Of a stretch of 64,000 nucleotides of DNA, positions 34,945 through 43,748 are shown piece by piece (the first letter of the stretch is position 1; each line of letters opens with the position of its first letter). Made by a program: the position numbers and the translations under genes. Location: positions 4,588,001-4,652,000 of the forward strand of contig NZ_CP109467.1 in NCBI RefSeq assembly GCF_036227325.1. The letters are read 5' to 3'. Source of the stretch: Streptomyces sp. NBC_01465. GTDB lineage: Bacteria > Actinomycetota > Actinomycetes > Streptomycetales > Streptomycetaceae. The notes beneath the pieces are model-generated. The model did not search any database. It saw only the letters and a list, made by a program, of their open reading frames with translations, and was not told the origin of the DNA.

Positions 34945-35493
34945 GTGCTCGAAACCTGGGTGGTCATGCCCACCTGCCTTCCTCTTGTCCTCCGCCGCTG
35001 TCATGCGTGCGCGTCCGAACGCTTCCGGGCGAACGGCAAGTTCCGTATCAACGCCAATCACAAGCTCCTCGACGCCTGGCTCCTCGTGCTCTGCACGACG
35101 TGCGGGGACACGGCGAAGCTCACGGTCTTCGAGCGGACGAACGTCCGCTCCGTACCGCCTGAGCTGCTCGACCGGATGCATGCCAACGACCCTTCGCTGG
35201 CAGCCGAGTTGCTCCAGGACCCGGTGCTTCAGCGCCGCAATCGCATCGCCCTCGACTGGGACGGTGCGTGGCGTCTCGACACCGGAGGGACTGACCTTGC
35301 GGACCGTGAGGTGATCGACGTGTCGGTGCGCTTCGCCGCGCGGATCCCCGTCCGGCCGGAGCGGCTCATCGCCGAAGGGTTCGGTCTTTCGCGGGCCGAG
35401 GTCAAGAGGCTGATGAAGGAGGAGAAGGTCATGTCGGCGGTCCGGCTGAGCGGCAAGCTCTCCGGCGACTTCGCCTTCATGCTCAAGCGCTGA
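34945..35493 (+). CDS. DUF1062 domain protein
   Basis: This 182-aa protein starts at GTG 34945. It has a zinc-ribbon-like pair (CHAC at ~20, CTTC at ~51) and the DUF1062 pattern RRCHACASERFRANGKFR, NHKLLDAWLLVLC and RRNRIALDWDGAW. A C-terminal half follows with VRFAARIPVRPERLIAEGFG, resembling a small S4/HTH-like nucleic-acid-binding motif (LSRAEVKRLMKEEK). The function is unknown; RNA or DNA binding is inferred from these motifs. It stands alone. Confidence 0.82.
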   Translation: MLETWVVMPTCLPLVLRRCHACASERFRANGKFRINANHKLLDAWLLVLCTTCGDTAKLTVFERTNVRSVPPELLDRMHANDPSLAAELLQDPVLQRRNRIALDWDGAWRLDTGGTDLADREVIDVSVRFAARIPVRPERLIAEGFGLSRAEVKRLMKEEKVMSAVRLSGKLSGDFAFMLKR

Positions 35494-35577
35494 GGGGATG
35501 CGCCGAGTCGCCGGAGCCCCTCCGCCGTGTGAGATTCGATCCGGTGGAGGGGTTCTGGCTGACGGGAGTGCGGTGGC

Positions 35578-36885
35578 ATGGCTGACGATCTTGACGGTCT
35601 GGCGGCGGAGGCGTGGCTGTTCGGCTATCCGCTGCTGCTGATGGACGCCACGCGACGGGTGATGACGTCCGGTCCGCAGGCGACGCCGGTCAATGCCTTC
35701 TCTCACCTGCGGGAGTTTCCGGACGCGTCGTTCACCAAGGTCGTGTCGCCCAACGCGGACACGTTGTACTCCATCGCGTGGCTGGACCTGCGGGCGGAGC
35801 CGATGCTGATCAGCATGGCGGACAGCGGCGGCCGGTACTGGATGCTGCCCCTGCTCTCCGCCTGGACCGACGTCATCGCCTCCCCCGGCAGCCGTACCAC
35901 CGGGGGAGGCGCCGGCACCTTCGCGGTGTGCGGTCCCGGGTGGGACGGCAGCCTGCCCGACGGGGTCGAGCGCATCGACGCACCCACCGCCCTGACCTGG
36001 GTGATCGGCCGGACCAATACCGCCGGTCCGGCGGACTACCCGGCTGTGCACGCCCTCCAGGACCGGATGCGCCTGGAGCCGCTGTCCCGCTTCGACCCGA
36101 CAGCCCCGCAGCCCGTGTCCGTACCCCCGCTGCCCGACGACATCCCGGGCGCGGCCCCGGTGGAGTACGTCGAGGCGCTGAGCGGTGAAGCGTTCTTCAC
36201 CGCGCTGGGCGAACTGCTCGTCGACAACCCGCCCACTGCCGCCGATGCCCCGGCGATGGAGCGTTTCGCCGCTCTCGGTCTCACCACCGGGCAGCCCTGG
36301 AACCCGGACGCGCTGAGCCCGGCAGCCCGCCAAGCCGTCCTCGACGCCCCCGCAGCCGGCCGCGCGGCCGTCGCGCGCGCCAAGGCGGCGCAGTTCGCCG
36401 ACAGCCCCGGCGGCTGGTCCACGCTGCGGGGCAACGGCGACTTCGGTACGGACTACACCCGGCGGGCCTTCGTCGCGCAGATCGGCCTGGGCGCCAACCT
36501 GGACGCCGACGCGATCTACCCCGGCGCCCGCAGCGACGACCAGGGGCGCCCGCTGACGGGCGCGTACCGCTACCGCATCCATTTCACCGCCGATCAACTG
36601 CCCCCGGTGGACGGCTTCTGGTCGCTGACCCTCTACAACGAGCGCCAGGCCTTCGCCGACAACCCGCTCAACCGGTACGCCATCGGCGACCGCGACCCCC
36701 TCGTCTTCGCCGCCGACGGCTCGCTGACGCTCCACATCCAGCACGACAGCCCCGGCCCGGAGCAGGAGGCGAACTGGCTGCCCGCCCCCGCCGACGCCTT
36801 CAACCTCTTCTTCCGGCTCTACTGGCCCAGGCCGTCCGTCGTTGACGGCACTTGGGCTCTGCCGCCCCTCCAGCGCGTCGACTGA
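35578..36885 (+). CDS. DUF1254/DUF1214 domain protein
   Basis: The 435-aa protein has the DUF1254 N-terminal half (AEAWLFGYPLLLMDATRRVM, VVSPNADTLYSIAWLDLRAEP, RYWMLPLLSAWTDV, VIGRTNTAG). The DUF1214 C-terminal half contains YRYRIHFTADQLPPVDGFWS, LTLYNERQAF, LTLHIQHDSPG and WLPAPADAFNLFFRLYWP. No export signal is visible, unlike many family members. The biochemical function of the family is not settled. ATG 35578 is preceded by a weak Shine-Dalgarno. Confidence 0.85.
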   Translation: MADDLDGLAAEAWLFGYPLLLMDATRRVMTSGPQATPVNAFSHLREFPDASFTKVVSPNADTLYSIAWLDLRAEPMLISMADSGGRYWMLPLLSAWTDVIASPGSRTTGGGAGTFAVCGPGWDGSLPDGVERIDAPTALTWVIGRTNTAGPADYPAVHALQDRMRLEPLSRFDPTAPQPVSVPPLPDDIPGAAPVEYVEALSGEAFFTALGELLVDNPPTAADAPAMERFAALGLTTGQPWNPDALSPAARQAVLDAPAAGRAAVARAKAAQFADSPGGWSTLRGNGDFGTDYTRRAFVAQIGLGANLDADAIYPGARSDDQGRPLTGAYRYRIHFTADQLPPVDGFWSLTLYNERQAFADNPLNRYAIGDRDPLVFAADGSLTLHIQHDSPGPEQEANWLPAPADAFNLFFRLYWPRPSVVDGTWALPPLQRVD

Positions 36886-37038
36886 TGCACCGCAGAGCGA
36901 AAACACTCGCCCAGTAGAAGCAATGAGGGGGTAGGCGAAACGTTTTGGTATGCCTGAAATGGTAGGCGTGTGCCGAGTGTCCCTCGGCTGACCGTGAGTG
37001 GGGGACCATCACATCGGCTGACACAAGGAGATGCATTG

Positions 37039-38523
37039 ATGCGTGCTCAGAGAAGCACGTCGGTGCTGGTCGCATTCGCTGCGGCCGGCTTTCTGGCGGT
37101 AGGTGCACAGCCCGCGACGGCCGCGCAGACAGCGGGGGGCGGCACGGACACACTGCGGGCGAGCGCGGCGAGTTGCACGCCGACCGCGCCGTTCACGGGC
37201 TGCCAGCAGTTCGCGTACACCGGCTCCAGCCAGACCTTCACCGCGCCTGCTCGTGCCATCGAGATCAAGGCAGTGATCAAGGGGGGTGGCGGAGGAGGCA
37301 GTGATGCGGCGATCGCCAGTCAGCAGGGTGGCGCGGGCGGTACGACGACCGCGACCATGCCGGTCGAACCGGGCGAGAGCCTGACGGTGACCGTCGCAGG
37401 CGGCGGCAAGGCGGGCAGTGAGTCCAGCCTGGGCGGCTACAAGGGCGGTGGCCATGGTGGGCGCGGCACCCGTTCGGGCGGCGGCGGCGGCGGGATGAGC
37501 GGCCTGTGGAAGGGACAGACCGCGCTGGCCATCGCCGGTGGCGGTGGTGGTGCGGGCGGTGGCACCGGCCAGGCCGGAGCGGCCGGTGGCGCGGGCGGCG
37601 GCACGGCCGGCGCCGAGGGAACGGTCGCCGCATCCGGCGGTGGCGGTACGCAGAGTGCGGGCGGCGTGGGCGGTACGGGCACTACGTGCACCACCGACGC
37701 TGAGGACGGTGTGCAGTTCAAGGGCGGGAAGGCTGCGTTCGGCGGTGACTCCGACGCCGGTGGTGGCGGCGGTGCCGGCTGGTACGGCGGCGGCGGTGGC
37801 GGTTGCGCCGTGCACCAGGGGGTCGGCGACGCGGGCGGCGGCGGCGGCTCCGGCTATGTCAATCACAGTGCCCACGTCACCGGCTCCACCCAGGAGGGTG
37901 GCGGCGGTACCGCGGGCACCAACCAGACCGCGGGCGGAAACGGTTCTGTAAAGATCCAGTGGCGCCTGCTCGAGCCCCCGAAGATCACCGGACCGGCCGA
38001 CGGCGGTTCTGCGCCCGGTGACGGCCCGATCAAGGGCACCGGTGAGCCGGACGCCACGGTCACGGTGAAGGACAAGGACGGCAACACCCTCTGCACCGCC
38101 AAGGTCGACGCGCACGGCAACTGGCACTGCACGCCGACCAAGCTCCTGCCGTGCGGTCCGAACGAGCTGACCGCCACGCAGAAGCTCGGTGACGTCACCT
38201 CGGAGCCCGAGAAGATCACCTTCACGGTCACCAAGCCGTGCATCGAGGCCCCGAAGATCATCAGTGCGCCCCCGGCCTCCTCGCCCAAGGCGCCGGTGAA
38301 GGGCACCAGCCCCGTCCACCACGGCACGGTGACCGTCCGCGACGAGAACGGCAACGTCGTCTGCACCGCCAAGGTGCCGGCGAGCGGGAAGTGGTCCTGC
38401 ACGCCGAAGAAGAAGCTCCCGTACTGCACGGAGCTGACGGCGACCCTCACCGTCAATGGCGTCACGTCGCGGCCGTCGAAGCCGTTCCGTACCTACTGCC
38501 CGCCCAAGTGGGGCATGAAGTAA
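37039..38523 (+). CDS. Secreted glycine-rich protein with two bacterial Ig-like domains
   Basis: The 494-aa precursor has a signal peptide (LVAFAAAGFLAVG, cleavage near ATAAQT). A Cys-containing head precedes a very Gly-rich domain (residues ~90-310, blocks such as GGGGGAGGGTGQ) with the pattern of extracellular glycine-rich proteins. Two C-terminal ~85-residue Ig-like repeats (GEPDATVTVKDKDGNTLCTA and HHGTVTVRDENGNVVCTA) follow, each with conserved Cys and Trp. It has no sorting signal. The start follows AAGGAG. A structural or adhesive surface role is inferred. Confidence 0.8.
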   Translation: MRAQRSTSVLVAFAAAGFLAVGAQPATAAQTAGGGTDTLRASAASCTPTAPFTGCQQFAYTGSSQTFTAPARAIEIKAVIKGGGGGGSDAAIASQQGGAGGTTTATMPVEPGESLTVTVAGGGKAGSESSLGGYKGGGHGGRGTRSGGGGGGMSGLWKGQTALAIAGGGGGAGGGTGQAGAAGGAGGGTAGAEGTVAASGGGGTQSAGGVGGTGTTCTTDAEDGVQFKGGKAAFGGDSDAGGGGGAGWYGGGGGGCAVHQGVGDAGGGGGSGYVNHSAHVTGSTQEGGGGTAGTNQTAGGNGSVKIQWRLLEPPKITGPADGGSAPGDGPIKGTGEPDATVTVKDKDGNTLCTAKVDAHGNWHCTPTKLLPCGPNELTATQKLGDVTSEPEKITFTVTKPCIEAPKIISAPPASSPKAPVKGTSPVHHGTVTVRDENGNVVCTAKVPASGKWSCTPKKKLPYCTELTATLTVNGVTSRPSKPFRTYCPPKWGMK

Positions 38524-38559
38524 CCCTGCACGTATAGGAGTTACGGCAGTACGCATGCC

Positions 38560-38595
38560 TGTGGGGCCCGACCGATGTTCCGGTCGGGCCCCACA
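38560..38595. terminator. Hairpin terminator between convergent genes
   Basis: A 15-bp perfect stem (38560-38574 with 38581-38595) has loop ATGTTC. Confidence 0.8.
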
Positions 38596-38602
38596 GTGTG
38601 TG

Positions 38603-39292
38603 TCAGCTGGGCTTGTGGCCGTAGACGTACACGGTGTCGCCGACCTGGAGCACGTTCCACAGCCGGGCCGCGTCCGCCGGGCGCAGGTTCACGCATCCTG
38701 CGGAGCCGGGGCCGGTGAACAGGTTCGTCAGCGAACCGTGGAGGGCCTGGCCGCCGGCGAAGTACTGGGAGTGGGGCATGGGCGTGTTGTGGTAGAGCGT
38801 CGAGATCTCGTCCCGCTTCTTGCGGGTGATGCTGTGCCATCCGCCCCGGGTCTCAAGTCCCTTGCGGCCACTGCGGATCGGGACCGCACCGTAGATCACC
38901 TTGCGGCCGCGCTGCACCCACATCAGCTGCCGGCTCAGGTCCACGCAGGCCACCCGCCACGAGCGGACGGGGCACTTCCCCGCGGCGTTCGGATTCTTGC
39001 GGGCCGATGCGACGGTCAGGAGGTGGAGCGTGGCCGGACTCGCGTAACCGTTGGCGGGGCTCAGGCCCTCGCGGCGCTGGAACTTCTGGATCGCCTTGCA
39101 GTCCGCCGGGGACTGGCTCCCGTCGGCACGCAGCCGCAGCTGCTTCTCGACCTGTTTCTGGTACGGGCTGGGGACCGTGACGCAGCCCCCCTGGCCCGAG
39201 GTGGCGAAGGCCGCAGGGGCCATGCCTGTCATGGCCACCGTCAACCCGACGAGAACCCCCAGCGCACCTCCCCGTACACGACTGAATTCCAT
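38603..39292 (-). CDS. Secreted L,D-transpeptidase (YkuD) with peptidoglycan-binding domain
   Basis: The 229-aa precursor has a signal peptide (cleavage near AAFATSG), a peptidoglycan-binding-like helix region (CKAIQKFQRREGLSPANG), and a YkuD catalytic domain with the motif H-G-S...S-A-G-C-V-N-L (ALHGSLTNLFTGPGSAGCVN) holding the active-site Cys. Such enzymes form 3-3 cross-links in peptidoglycan outside the membrane. Several extra Cys suggest disulphides. ATG 39292 begins the signal peptide. It converges with the glycine-rich protein gene. Confidence 0.88.
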   Translation of the reverse strand: MEFSRVRGGALGVLVGLTVAMTGMAPAAFATSGQGGCVTVPSPYQKQVEKQLRLRADGSQSPADCKAIQKFQRREGLSPANGYASPATLHLLTVASARKNPNAAGKCPVRSWRVACVDLSRQLMWVQRGRKVIYGAVPIRSGRKGLETRGGWHSITRKKRDEISTLYHNTPMPHSQYFAGGQALHGSLTNLFTGPGSAGCVNLRPADAARLWNVLQVGDTVYVYGHKPS

Positions 39293-39363
39293 GGTGCAGC
39301 CTCTCGTGCAGCCGAAATGACTTTGCGCCCTTACGCTTATCCGCGCCGATGCGTGACGCACCG

Positions 39364-40587
39364 TCAGATGAGCCGATAGAGGGCCGGAATCCAGCGAATG
39401 GCTCTAGGCCTGCACAGGAGTGCGACGGCGGTGAGCGCGGCTGCGGCGGCAGGGGCTGCCAGGAGGATGTGCGGGACGGCGTCCGAGTACATGATCCTGG
39501 CCGCCGCGTCGCTCATCCGCGTCAGGGCCGATGACGGGGCGCTGATCCCCGGGTGGTCGTTGATCGCGATCACCGCCGTCTCGATGAAGGCGGCTGTCGC
39601 GTAGCCGGCCCAGTGCCGGACCAGCAGGCCGGCCGGGGTCAGCGGGCGGGCCCGGGGGCCGAGCAGTGCGTCCAGGGCGTAGTAGACGTACGCGCCGACG
39701 ACGAAGGCCGCGAGGTAGGCGAAGAGGGTCAGATAGCGCGCACCGACGGTGCCGAACTCCGGGTTGAACAGCGTGCTGATACGGAGCGGCAGGGGGCCGA
39801 GCGCGGCCTCGCCGAGGTTGTACGCGCAGATGTCCGCCCGGGTGTCGATGCCGGAGCACCACAGCCGGGCCGTGGCCCGCGCGGCATCCGACAGGGCCGA
39901 CGAGCTGAGCACCGTGAACAGGGCGCAGTAGGCGGCGCCCGCCAGCAGCGCCTTGCCGATGCGGCGCCACAGGGTGCGCCGGTCGCCTCGTAGCGTCGCC
40001 AGGGCGAAGAGCAGCACTCTGCGTCCCGACGGGCGCGAGGAGTTGGGCGTACCGGGTGATGTGCGGAACAGCAGCGCGGTCAGCGCGGCGGCTGCGCCGA
40101 GCAGGGCCGCGTGGAGCGTGCCCGTGTGCGCGTCCTTCAGGGCCGTGGTCAGGACGTCGCCGTTGTCCGTCGCGTTGATCAGGTCCGGTGAGCGCATCAC
40201 CAGCAGGGCGATGAAGTGGGCGAGTGGCGCGAGGAGGAAGAGCGCCGCCGGGTAGTGGAGGAGGACGAACCGGCCGCCGCCCAGCCGCCGGGACACGAAC
40301 CCGGCCGTCGTGCAGAGCACGGTAAGGAACAGGGCCAGCCAGAGCGCCTCGTGCAGTACGGCGCTGATGCCGGTGTTCCCTCCGTACAGCCAGGTGGGAG
40401 AGACGGTCGGCAGGCGCAGCGCGTCCAGGATGCCCGTGGAGTCGGCGGGCAGGGGGTTGTTGTTGCCGCCGCCGTACAGGGCGAGGTCGTCGGCCCAGTG
40501 GATCTGCACCGGCAGTACGCCGCAGAGCTGCACCAGGGCGACGGCGGCGCACACGATCAGCAGGCGGGGTGGGCGCGTGGCGGTCAC
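39364..40587 (-). CDS. Multi-pass membrane protein
   Basis: This 407-aa protein starts at GTG 40587 and has about eight hydrophobic segments (LIVCAAVALVQLCGVLPVQI, ALWLALFLTVLCTTAGF, AALFLLAPLAHFIALLV, YLTLFAYLAAFVVGAYVYYA, ILLAAPAAAAALTAVALL). No transporter signature is recognised. Its start overlaps the stop of the upstream gene (GTGA), so both are co-translated and probably act together. Confidence 0.7.
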   Translation of the reverse strand: MTATRPPRLLIVCAAVALVQLCGVLPVQIHWADDLALYGGGNNNPLPADSTGILDALRLPTVSPTWLYGGNTGISAVLHEALWLALFLTVLCTTAGFVSRRLGGGRFVLLHYPAALFLLAPLAHFIALLVMRSPDLINATDNGDVLTTALKDAHTGTLHAALLGAAAALTALLFRTSPGTPNSSRPSGRRVLLFALATLRGDRRTLWRRIGKALLAGAAYCALFTVLSSSALSDAARATARLWCSGIDTRADICAYNLGEAALGPLPLRISTLFNPEFGTVGARYLTLFAYLAAFVVGAYVYYALDALLGPRARPLTPAGLLVRHWAGYATAAFIETAVIAINDHPGISAPSSALTRMSDAAARIMYSDAVPHILLAAPAAAAALTAVALLCRPRAIRWIPALYRLI

Positions 40588-41417
40588 GGGGCCGCCGTGA
40601 CGAGGAACGGGCGGCCGTTGTTGTCCAGCGTTGTGTACTGGGTCTTCTCGCCGTCCCACCAGGTGAGGCGGGCCTGCCACGTGCAGGAGGACGATTTTGT
40701 CTGGCCGATGAGGTAGAGCGAGTAGTAGTCGTCGTCGGTGACGGTACGGGGCAGCTGGACCGGAACCCCGAACGGCAGGGCGGCCTTGGCCGCCTCCTTC
40801 TGGTGGGGGCTCGATTGGAGGCGGAGCAGGGAGACCTCTCTGCCGACGGCCATCGCATCGAGGTTGATGCCGAGGGCCTCGGGCGGCGTATCACCGCCGC
40901 AGCCACGGGTGTTGGGGGACGGGGTGCCCGCGAGAGGCGCGGAACGGCTCGTGACGGTGACGGTCAGGTCCTGGATGCGTACGGGGTTGTCCGTGTTGCC
41001 GCGCACGGTGACCAGGGCGGCCACGAAATCGCGGTGCGCGATGCGGCCCTCGCGCTCCCAGCGGGCGAACTGCCGTTCGTCGCCGTGTTCCAGGCCTTTG
41101 ACGTATCCCGTGCTGCTGCCGCGGACCAGCCAGTCGGACGAGCAGGGGTCGTCGAGCTGATGCACCTGCAGCTTCACCGCGTCGTCGGGGAAGAGCTTGT
41201 TGGCCGCGGTGCAGCCGAGCGGCACCGCGGCGATGAGCAGGGCGACGACTGCGGCCGTCCGTGTCGGGTTCGCCTCGATCCGGGCGCCCAGGCGGCGGGT
41301 TGCTGCCCACAGCTGTCGGATGCGTTGTGATGTCGGCGTAGGGCTCGGTGTGGGATCGGGGTCCGGTGGGGTGGCCGGGTCGCCTGGTGTGGTGGTCGTG
41401 CCTGGCTCGCTGCTCAA
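40584..41417 (-). CDS. Single-pass membrane protein with extracytoplasmic domain
   Basis: This 277-aa protein starts at TTG 41417 behind GGGAGG. It has a Pro/Thr-rich cytoplasmic start (PTPSPTPTSQ), one membrane helix (TAAVVALLIAAVPLGCTAA, ~52-72) and an outer beta-rich domain with paired Cys (DDPCSSDWLV, TRGCGGD, SSSCTWQARL). The outer domain may bind something for the coupled multi-pass partner gene. No family is recognised. Confidence 0.65.
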   Translation of the reverse strand: MSSEPGTTTTPGDPATPPDPDPTPSPTPTSQRIRQLWAATRRLGARIEANPTRTAAVVALLIAAVPLGCTAANKLFPDDAVKLQVHQLDDPCSSDWLVRGSSTGYVKGLEHGDERQFARWEREGRIAHRDFVAALVTVRGNTDNPVRIQDLTVTVTSRSAPLAGTPSPNTRGCGGDTPPEALGINLDAMAVGREVSLLRLQSSPHQKEAAKAALPFGVPVQLPRTVTDDDYYSLYLIGQTKSSSCTWQARLTWWDGEKTQYTTLDNNGRPFLVTAAP

Positions 41418-41503
41418 CTTCCCTCCCCGTGGTTCGCGAGAAACAGTTTAGGGAGTGAATGGTGGTGCGGACGCGGGGAGTTGGGGTGGAGTGTGAGGAG
41501 GGG

Positions 41504-41875
41504 CTAGCGGATGAGGGTCTGCTTCGGGCGGACCACGCAGAATTCGTTCCCCTCGGGGTCGGCCAGTACGGTCCATGATTCGTCGCCGCGCTGGCCCACG
41601 TCCGCCCGGCGGGCGCCGAGCGCGATGATCCGCTCGATCTCGGCCTCGCGGTCCTCGGCGGCCGACGTCAGGTCGAAGTGCAGGCGGTTCTTGACGGCTT
41701 TGCGGTCCGTTACGGGCATGAAGCAGATGCCGGTCGGGGCGGTCTCGTCCGGGCCGATCACGATCTCGCGCTCGCGTACGGAGAGGATGCGCCAGCGCAG
41801 CACTTCGGACCAGAACCGGGCCTGGGCGGGCAGGTCGTGGGCGTCGATGACGATGTGGTGCAGGGCGAGGGGCAC
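41504..41875 (-). CDS. VOC-superfamily (glyoxalase-like) protein
   Basis: The 123-aa protein has paired beta-alpha-beta-beta-beta modules with metal-site positions: LHHIVIDAHDLPAQARFW, NRLHFDLT, and DPEGNEFCVV near the C-terminus. These define the glyoxalase/dioxygenase VOC fold. The substrate is unknown; members include resistance and detoxification proteins. It lies just downstream of the DUF397 gene (6 bp) on the same strand. Confidence 0.82.
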   Translation of the reverse strand: MPLALHHIVIDAHDLPAQARFWSEVLRWRILSVREREIVIGPDETAPTGICFMPVTDRKAVKNRLHFDLTSAAEDREAEIERIIALGARRADVGQRGDESWTVLADPEGNEFCVVRPKQTLIR

Positions 41876-41881
41876 GGCCGG

Positions 41882-42091
41882 TCAGGGCTGCTTGAGGTGG
41901 GCGACGAACGCGGCCCAGGCGGGGGCGCGGAAGGTGAGCGCGGGGCCTTGGGGGTTCTTGGAGTCGCGGACGGGGACGAGGCCGGGGAGGTCGGCAGCGA
42001 CCTCCAGGCAGTCGCCGCCGTCGCCGCCGCTGTACGTGGACTTGCGCCAGGTGGCCGAGGTCAGGTCAGGCTTCGGGCTCGTGATCTTCAT
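41882..42091 (-). CDS. DUF397 protein, partner of the upstream XRE regulator
   Basis: This 69-aa protein shows the DUF397 signature (WRKSTYSGGDGGDCLEVA, VPVRDSKNPQGPALTF, WAAFVAHLK). Such small proteins are encoded beside WhiJ-like XRE/DUF5753 regulators and modulate them, in some pairs behaving like an antitoxin-style partner. Its start lies inside the end of the regulator gene (26-nt overlap), so the two are coupled. Confidence 0.88.
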   Translation of the reverse strand: MKITSPKPDLTSATWRKSTYSGGDGGDCLEVAADLPGLVPVRDSKNPQGPALTFRAPAWAAFVAHLKQP

Positions 42092-42911
42092 GCGCGTAAT
42101 CCTCCGCCACTGATGCGATCAGGGCCAGGGATTGTTTCGGGGTGTGCGCGGTGGCCCTGAGCAGATCGTAAGACAGGTGGTGGCGGGCGACCGTGGCCGG
42201 ATCGTCCATCAACTGCCCTACGCCGGAAGCCTCGATGAAAGCGAGTGGGGGCGCGTCGTCGAAGTGCATGAGCTTGAGGGGGCCGTTCATGGAGGCGTGC
42301 GCCCCGGCCGTGAACGGCAGCACCTGCACCATCACACGGCGTTTGCGCGCGAGGTCCGCGACGTGGCGCAGCGCCTCGGCCATCACCGCCGGGCTGCCGA
42401 CCTGCCGACGGAGGACCGCCTCGTCCAGAACCGCCCACAACAACGGCTTTGTTGGGTCGTCCAGGAGGTGCGCGCGTTCTGTGCGGGCGGCCACCAGCTT
42501 GTCGATGACCTCCTCCGTGGCCGTTGGCTGGTAGGCGAGGAAGACCTCGCGCGCGTAGTCGGGGGTCTGGAGCAGGCCGGGGATCAGGAGGGACTCGTAC
42601 TGCCTGATCTCGATCGCGATGGCCTCCGCCTCGGCCGCCTCCGCGAAGTGCTCCGGGTGCTTGGACCGGTTCGCCTTCGTGCAGTGCCGTACGAAGAACC
42701 CGCCCGCGCCCAGGATCTCGTCGAGCTTGTGCGCCATGTCGGGCAGGATGCGGCGCGTGCCCGCCTCCATCTGGCCCACGTAGGAGCCGCTGACGAACAG
42801 GAGCTCGCCCAGGGCCTGTTGGGTGAGCCCTGCTCGTTCGCGGGCGTGGTGGAGTTCTTCGCCGATCATGATGCGGCGGGACGAGGGGTCGAGGTCCTTC
42901 GGGCCGGTCAT
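42066..42911 (-). CDS. WhiJ-like XRE regulator (HTH + DUF5753)
   Basis: The 281-aa protein has an N-terminal XRE helix-turn-helix (ELHHARERAGLTQQALGELL, VSGSYVGQMEAGTRR) and the long DUF5753 C-terminal domain (IEIRQYESLLIPGLLQTPDY, AVLDEAVLRRQVGSPAVM, VQVLPFTAGAHASMNGPL). This is the WhiJ family, linked in Streptomyces to the timing of development and antibiotic production. ATG 42911 gives the best spacing to GGGGAG. It is divergent from two small genes at 43028 onward. Confidence 0.88.
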   Translation of the reverse strand: MTGPKDLDPSSRRIMIGEELHHARERAGLTQQALGELLFVSGSYVGQMEAGTRRILPDMAHKLDEILGAGGFFVRHCTKANRSKHPEHFAEAAEAEAIAIEIRQYESLLIPGLLQTPDYAREVFLAYQPTATEEVIDKLVAARTERAHLLDDPTKPLLWAVLDEAVLRRQVGSPAVMAEALRHVADLARKRRVMVQVLPFTAGAHASMNGPLKLMHFDDAPPLAFIEASGVGQLMDDPATVARHHLSYDLLRATAHTPKQSLALIASVAEDYAHEDHEPEA

Positions 42912-43027
42912 GCACATCAACTCCCCTTACAGCAACGCGCTTTGTTGGGCTGGTGCCCCTGGAAAGCGTAGAGCGGCTTGACCACGCTGTGTGGTGAAAG
43001 CGAACACTCTGCGTGGAGGAATGTGTG

Positions 43028-43246
43028 ATGGCAATGACGGTGCAGGAGCGGGTGCGGGCCACGGAGGAGGCCGTGCGGCAACTCCGGGCGGGGCTCGGGG
43101 CGTTGGGAATCGCGCTGCCCTCGCTGCGGATGGACCCTGTGTCGGCGGCGGGTGGCGGGGCGGAGCCGCCGCTGGTCGATCTGGGGCGGTGCAGCGTGGA
43201 TGTGGCGCTGCGGCTCGTGGCCGTACTGGACGGGGTGGCGTCGTGA
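43028..43246 (+). CDS. Small hypothetical protein divergent from the WhiJ-like gene
   Basis: This 72-aa protein starts with a helical stretch (QERVRATEEAVRQLRAGLG) and has no signal or membrane segment. ATG 43028 has a strong GGAGG Shine-Dalgarno. The next gene starts inside its stop codon (GTGA), so the pair is co-translated. Small proteins of this type often accompany WhiJ-like loci. The function is unknown. Confidence 0.6.
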   Translation: MAMTVQERVRATEEAVRQLRAGLGALGIALPSLRMDPVSAAGGGAEPPLVDLGRCSVDVALRLVAVLDGVAS

Positions 43247-43446
43247 AGGTCGGTACGTATGCCGTGGATGCGCGGAACGGGAAGGTGGGGCGGGTCATGG
43301 CGCGCGAGGGCGGCTTCGTACAGCTGCGGCCGCCGGGCGGGGGCGTGGAGTGGGACTGCCCGCCGGAGGTGCTGACCGCGGTGGAGGCGGGGGAGGCGCT
43401 GCGGGGGCTGGTGCGGGAGGTCAATCAGGAGAGGCGACTGCCGTGA
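43243..43446 (+). CDS. Small hypothetical protein with SH3-like beta content
   Basis: The 67-aa protein begins KVGTYAVDARNGKVGRVM and contains FVQLRPPGGGVEWDCP, the look of a small beta-barrel. It overlaps the upstream gene by 4 nt. No family assignment is made. It may be the second partner in the small-protein set beside the WhiJ-like regulator. Confidence 0.6.
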   Translation: MKVGTYAVDARNGKVGRVMAREGGFVQLRPPGGGVEWDCPPEVLTAVEAGEALRGLVREVNQERRLP

Positions 43447-43496
43447 GCTCTGGCCAGACGTTGCGTAGCGGGTGTAGCGATGGCTACGTTCGCTGT

Positions 43497-43748
43497 ATGA
43501 AGCAGCTCAACATTCGCCTCGACGATGAGATGTACGCCGAACTGGAGCAGCGCGCGGCGGGAGCGCACATGACGCCTGCGGACTACGCCCGCGCCTTGCT
43601 CGCCGACGATGTCAATGAACAGCGGACCCGTTTCCTTGCGTATGCGGCGCACTTCTCGAAGAAGTGGGCAGCGTCCTTCGAGGCCGAGTTCGGGCCGTAC
43701 CCGGTCAAGGAGCGGAAGGGCAAAGCCGGCGGGGGCAAGGCTGCATGA
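43497..43748 (+). CDS. Antitoxin-like protein of a Fic/Doc-type TA module
   Basis: The 83-aa protein has an N-terminal ribbon-helix-helix-like segment (MKQLNIRLDDEMYAELEQRA, TPADYARALLADD) expected for DNA-binding antitoxins, and a charged C-terminal half (FEAEFGPYPVKERKG) that would wrap the toxin. Its stop overlaps the toxin start (ATGA), the usual TA arrangement. Autorepression by the complex is inferred. Confidence 0.75.
   Translation: MKQLNIRLDDEMYAELEQRAAGAHMTPADYARALLADDVNEQRTRFLAYAAHFSKKWAASFEAEFGPYPVKERKGKAGGGKAA

Noticed and set aside
34525..36906. 793-codon minus-strand frame opposite the DUF1062 and DUF1254 genes
   Set aside because: Both plus-strand genes carry recognisable domains; the long antisense frame is a GC artefact.
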